From CADEEV01 sp964442185 (lineage in GTDB: Bacteria > Acidobacteriota > Vicinamibacteria > Fen-336), in NCBI GenBank assembly GCA_964442185.1, contig CAYTWT010000220.1, forward strand, positions 1-10,270: a stretch of DNA of 10,270 nt. The letters are read 5' to 3'. Made by a program: the position numbers and the translations under genes. The notes beneath the pieces are model-generated. The model had not been told where the DNA came from and searched no databases. It was given only the letters and a program-made list of their open reading frames with translations. Position 1 is the first letter of the stretch, and each line of letters starts with the position of its first letter. Shown here one piece after another: positions 5,467 through 10,270 of the stretch.

Positions 5467-8400
5467 GTGAGCCAGGCAGTGCCGTTGGGGCCGCACGCGC
5501 GGCACTTGCGCATCGTGGGGCTCGTCGCGGCCCTGGGAACGATGTCGCCCAGCACCGAAGCGACGACGATAGCCTCGGCGCAAACAGTGATCCGGGTCGC
5601 GCGGAGGCTCGAGCAACCCCGATTGGCCGCAGCCAACCCCTGGGGCCTGGTTTACTCCCCACGCGCCAACGCCTTCCTGGTCATTCCGGTCGAAGGCCTT
5701 TCGGCGGTACAGATCCTCAGCCACACAGCGGATCCGCTGGGAGTCGATTCGGTCGATCTGGCCGACGTGGATGCCCTGAACAGCGCCTACGACCCCAGCG
5801 GCGATCGCCTGTTGGTCGTGGCCGGCCGCGAGTTGGTCGCGATACCGGTGCGCAAGAACGGCCGGCTCGATCTGACGGCGACGATGCCGCGCTTCGATTT
5901 CGGGCGCCTCGGCATCGACAGCCCCGCGGGCCTCGCAATCGACGCCGAGAGCGGGGCGCTCTTCATCCTGGATCGCGCGACGCCGCGGCTGGTGCGTGTC
6001 GAACCCGCCCCCGACGGTGACTTCGATGCCGGGGTCGTCTCCGATCACGAGCTGAAGGGAGTGCCTTCCGTTGCCCTTCAGGGGCTCGCCTTCGACCCGA
6101 CCACTGGTGATCTGCTCACGCTCGGCGGCGCCCGAAACCTGTATCGATTCAGCGCCGCTGGTGTGCTACTCGAGACCCACGACATCTCGAAGGCTCATCT
6201 CCGAAGCCCGGCGGGTCTCGTCTTCGCGCCGACCGGCGACCTCACCGACGACCCCTCGGCTCACAGTCTGTACGTGGCTGACGGGCCGGCCCGGAACTCG
6301 AGTGCCGGCCGCGAGGCCGCGCCTGGGACTCCCCGGAGCCGACGCGCGAGCCAGGCATCCATGGGTTCGATCGTGGAGCTGCGCTTCGATCCGGCGCCGA
6401 CCGCGGAGTCCGCCGCCACGGCGACGACGAAGGCAGCCGCCGCGCCGACAGAGCAGGTGGCAGCCACCACCGATGCCGTGACGACGTTCACGTCTTCGGT
6501 GGTTCGCACGGTGCTGACGTCCCAGTGGTCGCCGCCGGCGCCGGACCCTTCGGACGTCGTCTATATGCCGGCCACGAACACGCTCCGCGTCGTCGACTCC
6601 GAAGTGGAGGAAACCGTGGGCGGCGTGACGCTCTGGGCCGGCGTCAACGAGTGGGAGACCAACCTGGACGGCACCGTCCTCGGCACCTCCAATCTGACGC
6701 CGCCCGCGGGCTTCACGAACGAGCCCACGGGGGTCTCGGTAAACCTAGCCAACGGCCACCTCTTCTATTCGGACGACAGAGGGAGCCCACGGAAGGTGTG
6801 GGAGATCAACCCCGGAGGCGACGGGCTCTATCACACGGCCGACGACATCAGGAGCTGGTTCAGCACGACCGCCTTCGGCAGTACCGATCCCGAGGACGTC
6901 ACCTATCATCCCGGGGAAGGAGTCCTGTACCTGGCCGACGGCCTGAACTCCGAAGTGTACCGGATCGCCCCGGGGGCCGACGGCATCTTCAACGGCATCC
7001 CACCCACCGGCGACGACGTGGTGACGCAGTTCGACACCTCGGCCCACACCCTGGATCCGGAGTGCTTGACAGTCAACACGGACACCCACAATCTCTACAT
7101 CGGCGGCCACCTCGACGGCGCGATCCAGGAGCTTTCGACCGATGGCGTCCAGTTGCAGACGATCGACATTTCAGCCGCGAACGCCCTTCACATTGCGGGC
7201 ATCGGCTTCGGTCCTGGCAGCACCGACCCGTCGGCCTCGCGCCTCTACCTCGTCCAGCGCGGCGTCGACAACGGCACGGATCCGAACGAGAACGACGGCA
7301 AGCTGTGGGAGTTGACGCTGCCCGGCGCCGCCGTCAACCTGGCCCCGAGCGTGACTGCGGGCATCGACCAGGCGATCGTCCTGCCGGCCTTCGCCAACCT
7401 GGATGGCGCCGTGACGGACGACGGCCTACCCAACCCGCCCGCTGCCGTGACCACCACCTGGAGCAGGCAGAGCGGCCCCGGTACGGTGACGTTCGGCAAC
7501 GTGAGCGCGGTGGACACGACCGCAACTTTCTCGCAGAGCGGCCCGTACGTACTGCGTCTGACGGCGAATGACGGCGCGCTGATTTCCACTGATGACGTCG
7601 CGATCACGGTCAGCCCCGTCGGCAGCTTGCTTGCCGCCAAGGCGGCCGCGATCCACAGCTCGTCCGACGCCAGCTCGTACGCCTTCGCCCCCGTCACGGC
7701 GAGCAACAATCGGCTCTATGTCGTCTTCGTGAGCACGTCCATCACGACCGGCACGGCGCCCTCGGCAACCAGCGTTTCGGGGGCAGGCCTGGCTTTCACG
7801 GAGATCGGCACGCCCGGCGGGTTGCTCTACTCAGGAACCCCTGGTTTGCGGCGCATCCAGGCCTGGCGCGCGCTGGTTGGCTCGGGCGCCGGAACGGGCT
7901 CGATCGCGATCAGTCTCGATGGAACCTCGACCGGGATGGACGCGGCGCTGCTGGAGTTCGACGGCGTGGATACCTCCGGGACGAACGGCTCCGGGGCGGT
8001 CGCGCAGAGCGCAACCAACCAGGCCACCAGCGCCACCGCACTGACGGTAACGCTGTCTGCCTTCGCGAGCGTCGGCAACAGGCCAGTGGCGTTCTTCAAC
8101 CACCGTGTCGCCGAGGCCACGACGGAGGAGTCAGGCTACACGGAGCTGGACGAGGGGAGCCACAGCTCGCCGACTGCGGGGGCCGAATGCGAATGGCACG
8201 CCTCGACGGCCGACACCACGCCGTCAGCCTCCTGGCTCACGAACGCCGCCGCGGGCGGATTCGCCATCGAGGTCAGAGCCGCGAGCGGTCCTCCGGGCAA
8301 CCAAGCGCCGACCGTCAGCGCGGGCCCCGACCAGAACATCACGCTGCCGGCTTTCGCCAGCCTGGATGGCACCGTGATGGACGACGGCCTACCCAACCCG

Positions 8401-9258
8401 CCCGCTGCCGTGACCAAGACCTGGAGCAAGCTGAGCGGCCCCGGTACGGTGACGTTCGGCAACGCGAGCGCGGTGGACACGACCGCATCTTTCTCGCAGA
8501 GCGGCCCGTACGTACTGCGTCTGACGGCGAGCGATAGCCTGCTCAGCTCGAGCGACGAGGTCGCGGTCACTGTCAATCCTGTCGGCCAAGTCACGCTGTC
8601 GGTCGTCCCGAAGGCCGCGATCCACGATCCGACCGACGCCAGCTCGTACGCCTTCGCCCCCGTCACGGCGAGCAACAATCGGCTCTATGTCGTCTTCATG
8701 AGCACATCCATCGCGACCGGCACGGCGCCCTCGGCGACCAGCGTTTCGGGGGCAGGCCTGGCTTTCACGGAGATCGGCACGCCCGGCGGGTTGCTCTACT
8801 CCGGAACCCCTGGCTTGCGGCGCATCCAGGCCTGGCGCGCGCTGGTTGGCTCGAACGCCGCAACTGGCTCGATCGCAATCAGCCTGAATGGAACCTCGAC
8901 CGGTATGGACGCGGTCCTGCTGGAGTTCGACGGCGTTGATGCGTCGGGTATTAACGGCTTCGGAGCGATCGTTCAGAGCGCAAGCAACAAGGCGTCCAGC
9001 GCCACCGCACTGACGGTGACGCTGTCCGCGTTTGGTAGTCCGGCCAACAGGCCGGTGGCGTTCTTCAACCACCGTGTCGCCGAAGCTACGACGCACGAGC
9101 CCGGCTACACGGAGCTGGACGAGGGGAGCCACAGCTCGCCGACTGCGGGGGCCGAATGCGAATGGCACGCCTCGACGGCCGACACCACGCCGTCAGCCTC
9201 ATGGGTCACCGCGGCCAACGCCGGTGGCTTCGCGATCGAGGTCAAGGCTCAGCCGTAG
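5467..9258 (+). CDS. Large secreted protein: two beta-propeller-like regions plus two PKD/beta-module units
   Basis: The 1263-residue product starts with a GTG. Residues 12-38 resemble a Sec signal peptide (HLRIVGLVAALG core, likely cleavage after ASA near 38). Residues about 45-310 hold NHL/SdiA-regulated-like blades such as GLAIDAESGALFILD and GLAFDPTTGDLLTL. An Ala/Thr-rich linker (310-345) leads to a second propeller-like region (345-620) with DPEDVTYHPGEGVLYLADG, DPECLTVNTDTHNLYIGG and the calcium-loop-like GGDGLYHTADD and GADGIFNG. Residues 629-938 and 950-1261 are two copies of a PKD-like domain followed by a ~210-residue beta-rich module, each with one Cys in CEWHA. It ends IEVKAQP with no anchor or sorting signal. 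It is divergent from the polysaccharide cassette and a paralogue of the 1-968 protein. It may bind carbohydrate or matrix; enzymatic activity is not evident. Confidence 0.88.
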   Translation: MSQAVPLGPHARHLRIVGLVAALGTMSPSTEATTIASAQTVIRVARRLEQPRLAAANPWGLVYSPRANAFLVIPVEGLSAVQILSHTADPLGVDSVDLADVDALNSAYDPSGDRLLVVAGRELVAIPVRKNGRLDLTATMPRFDFGRLGIDSPAGLAIDAESGALFILDRATPRLVRVEPAPDGDFDAGVVSDHELKGVPSVALQGLAFDPTTGDLLTLGGARNLYRFSAAGVLLETHDISKAHLRSPAGLVFAPTGDLTDDPSAHSLYVADGPARNSSAGREAAPGTPRSRRASQASMGSIVELRFDPAPTAESAATATTKAAAAPTEQVAATTDAVTTFTSSVVRTVLTSQWSPPAPDPSDVVYMPATNTLRVVDSEVEETVGGVTLWAGVNEWETNLDGTVLGTSNLTPPAGFTNEPTGVSVNLANGHLFYSDDRGSPRKVWEINPGGDGLYHTADDIRSWFSTTAFGSTDPEDVTYHPGEGVLYLADGLNSEVYRIAPGADGIFNGIPPTGDDVVTQFDTSAHTLDPECLTVNTDTHNLYIGGHLDGAIQELSTDGVQLQTIDISAANALHIAGIGFGPGSTDPSASRLYLVQRGVDNGTDPNENDGKLWELTLPGAAVNLAPSVTAGIDQAIVLPAFANLDGAVTDDGLPNPPAAVTTTWSRQSGPGTVTFGNVSAVDTTATFSQSGPYVLRLTANDGALISTDDVAITVSPVGSLLAAKAAAIHSSSDASSYAFAPVTASNNRLYVVFVSTSITTGTAPSATSVSGAGLAFTEIGTPGGLLYSGTPGLRRIQAWRALVGSGAGTGSIAISLDGTSTGMDAALLEFDGVDTSGTNGSGAVAQSATNQATSATALTVTLSAFASVGNRPVAFFNHRVAEATTEESGYTELDEGSHSSPTAGAECEWHASTADTTPSASWLTNAAAGGFAIEVRAASGPPGNQAPTVSAGPDQNITLPAFASLDGTVMDDGLPNPPAAVTKTWSKLSGPGTVTFGNASAVDTTASFSQSGPYVLRLTASDSLLSSSDEVAVTVNPVGQVTLSVVPKAAIHDPTDASSYAFAPVTASNNRLYVVFMSTSIATGTAPSATSVSGAGLAFTEIGTPGGLLYSGTPGLRRIQAWRALVGSNAATGSIAISLNGTSTGMDAVLLEFDGVDASGINGFGAIVQSASNKASSATALTVTLSAFGSPANRPVAFFNHRVAEATTHEPGYTELDEGSHSSPTAGAECEWHASTADTTPSASWVTAANAGGFAIEVKAQP
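7351..8280 (+). repeat. PKD + 210-residue module, copy A
   Basis: This 930-bp unit (residues 629-938) is followed 33 bp later by copy B. The copies align at an offset of 963 bp in the PKD part and 969 bp afterwards, a two-codon insertion in copy B near 8600. DNA at 8134-8231 is identical to 9103-9200 over 98 bp, and roughly 200 bp from 7681 differ from copy B at about six sites. Confidence 0.95.
8314..9249 (+). repeat. PKD + 210-residue module, copy B
   Basis: This 936-bp unit (residues 950-1261) is a near-identical tandem partner of copy A in several blocks, and less alike in the inter-domain linker and around 8870-9050. The patchy identity suggests recent duplication or ongoing gene conversion between A and B. 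Confidence 0.95.
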
Positions 9259-9274
9259 ACCGACGCCGACGCAG

Positions 9275-9336
9275 CCGGAGCAGTCCGATTCCCCCGATTG
9301 CAGGACAATCGGTGGGCTGGTTCCGCTCGGCTCCGG
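9275..9336. terminator. Nested hairpin between convergent genes, possible bidirectional terminator
   Basis: CCGATTG (9294-9300) pairs perfectly with CAATCGG (9306-9312) around a CAGGA loop. An outer stem, CCGGAGC (9275-9281) with GCTCCGG (9330-9336), encloses it. It fills the 79-bp gap between the convergent stops at 9258 and 9338. No clear T-tract follows on either strand, so a Rho-independent role is plausible only by position. Confidence 0.4.
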
Positions 9337-9337
9337 T

Positions 9338-10105
9338 TCAGGGCTGCCGGGCCAGCAGGTCGCGCAGCTCGAGCGCGTCCTTCACCACGTGGTCGGGCCG
9401 ATAGGCGTAGCGCGGGAGATCCTCCTCCCGGCTGATGCCGGTGAGCACGAGCACGGTGACGAGGCCCGTCTGCAAGCCCGCGATGATGTCGGTGTCCATG
9501 TTGTCGCCCACCATCCACGCCTCGTCGGAGTGCGCCTGGAGGTGGCGGAGGGCGGACCGCATCATGAAGGCGGAGGGCTTTCCCACGTAGAAGGGCGCCT
9601 TGCCGGTGATCCGCTCGATGGGGGCGGCCAAGGCGCCGCAGCTCGGACGGCCCTGCGGTCCCGCCACGTCGGGGTTGGTGGCGATGAAGCGCGCCCCCTT
9701 GCGCACGAGCTGGGACGCCCGCTGGATCATCTCGAAGTTGTAGGCGCGGGTCTCGCCGAGGACCACGAAGTCGGCGTCGGTCTCCGAGAGCGTGAAGCCC
9801 GCCTGGTACAGCTCGTGGACGAGCGCGCCTTCGCCCACCACGAACACGCGGCGGCGGTCTCCGGCCTGGCTGGTCAGGAAGTCGGCGGTGGCCATTGCCG
9901 AGTTGTAGAAGTGCTGGGGCGCGACGTCGAGACCCGCGACGGCCAGCCGACCCGACAGGTCGGCGGGGGTCTGGGAGGGGAAGTTCGTGAGAAAGAGGAA
10001 GGGCCGGCCGTTGCTCTTCAACCAGGAAACGAGCTCTTTGGCCCCCGGGGCCGCCTTGTCGTCGAGCATGACGACACCGTCGATGTCGATGATGAGCGCC
10101 TTCAA
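9338..10105 (-). CDS. HAD-IIA (NagD-like) sugar-phosphatase family hydrolase
   Basis: The 255-residue product has the full HAD motif set: DIDGV (Asp7 nucleophile, Asp9 acid/base), FLTN (Thr40 and Asn41, motif II), GKPS (Lys176, motif III) and GDNMDTDI (Asp201 and Asp205, motif IV, Mg2+ site). The C2-type cap between motifs II and III places it in subfamily IIA with NagD, phosphoglycolate and 4-nitrophenyl phosphatases. These are cytoplasmic Mg2+-dependent phosphatases of small phosphate esters; the substrate here is not predictable. The start is TTG at 10105, preceded by GAGGCGGGGG and overlapping the upstream TGA as TTGA, which suggests translational coupling. It converges on the propeller gene and is probably unrelated to the polysaccharide cassette. 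Confidence 0.93.
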   Translation of the reverse strand: MKALIIDIDGVVMLDDKAAPGAKELVSWLKSNGRPFLFLTNFPSQTPADLSGRLAVAGLDVAPQHFYNSAMATADFLTSQAGDRRRVFVVGEGALVHELYQAGFTLSETDADFVVLGETRAYNFEMIQRASQLVRKGARFIATNPDVAGPQGRPSCGALAAPIERITGKAPFYVGKPSAFMMRSALRHLQAHSDEAWMVGDNMDTDIIAGLQTGLVTVLVLTGISREEDLPRYAYRPDHVVKDALELRDLLARQP

Positions 10106-10269
10106 GCCCCCGCCTCGAACTCCACCGCGCGCCAGGCAGGAACACGCACCAGCGTGGGGGCCTCGTCTTCCACGACCTCCAAGCGGCCGCCTGGCCGGGC
10201 GACGGTGACCAGGGAATCGGAGGCGTGGGCCGTGTAGTGACGCGTTACGACTCCCACCACAACCCTCAT
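10102..10269 (-). CDS. Short hypothetical protein upstream of the phosphatase, possibly cut by the window edge
   Basis: A minus-strand frame from an ATG at 10269 to a TGA at 10104-10102 encodes 55 residues (MRVVVGVVTRHYTAHASDSL, ending AVEFEAGA). Its stop overlaps the TTG start of the phosphatase gene, as in tightly coupled operons. The ATG is one base from the edge, so the gene may begin further upstream and this may be only its C-terminus. I recognise no family. The coding look (G/C third positions, overlap) supports a real gene. Confidence 0.55.
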   Translation of the reverse strand: MRVVVGVVTRHYTAHASDSLVTVARPGGRLEVVEDEAPTLVRVPAWRAVEFEAGA

Positions 10270-10270
10270 T

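Noticed and set aside
6525..7571. 348-codon plus-strand open frame inside the propeller gene
   Set aside because: Arg/Pro/Gly-rich shadow frame of the 5467-9258 gene with no motif.
7351..9249. Mobile element or insertion sequence explaining the long direct repeats
   Set aside because: The repeats are in-frame protein modules with no transposase, terminal inverted repeats or target duplication.

Overview
The window is high-GC DNA throughout, with G/C-rich third codon positions, GTG and TTG starts, and glycan and surface-protein genes. This fits a free-living or soil/aquatic bacterium of the old deltaproteobacterial type (Myxococcota, Binatota, Rokubacteria or similar). That placement is inferred from style, not from a marker gene. 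No rRNA, tRNA, CRISPR, transposase, integrase or phage gene is visible.

Layout. (1) Positions 1-968, plus strand: the C-terminal end of a secreted repeat protein, one PKD-like domain followed by a ~210-residue beta-rich module of unknown function. (2) Positions 1035-4776, minus strand: an exopolysaccharide cassette read in the order EpsB-type polyprenyl glycosylphosphotransferase (3397-4776), GT4 glycosyltransferase (2021-3121), PAPS-type sulfotransferase (1035-1904). It appears to be driven by a good sigma-70-type promoter at 5141-5169, which leaves a leader of about 360 nt containing inverted repeats with mutually exclusive pairings. (3) Positions 5467-9258, plus strand: a 1263-residue secreted protein made of two beta-propeller-like regions and two further copies of the PKD + 210-residue module. 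(4) Positions 9338-10269, minus strand: a HAD-IIA phosphatase with a TTG start that overlaps the stop codon of a short upstream reading frame running to the window edge.

How the parts fit. The cassette is expected to start a glycan on a lipid carrier (EpsB type), extend it (GT4) and probably sulfate it or another acceptor (sulfotransferase). The two flanking secreted proteins share their C-terminal modules, and such proteins often act in adhesion or matrix binding. A joint role in building and binding a sulfated extracellular matrix is plausible but inferred. The three homologous module copies lie in direct orientation on both sides of the cassette, so recombination could delete or duplicate it. 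The spacer between the transferase and GT4 genes holds a short translated echo of the transferase C-terminus (3305-3346), a strong hairpin, and a mini-ORF overlapping the GT4 start; this suggests past rearrangement.

I see no complete new defence or mobile system. The most novel items are the unnamed repeat module, the long structured leader, and the rearrangement traces around the polysaccharide cassette.
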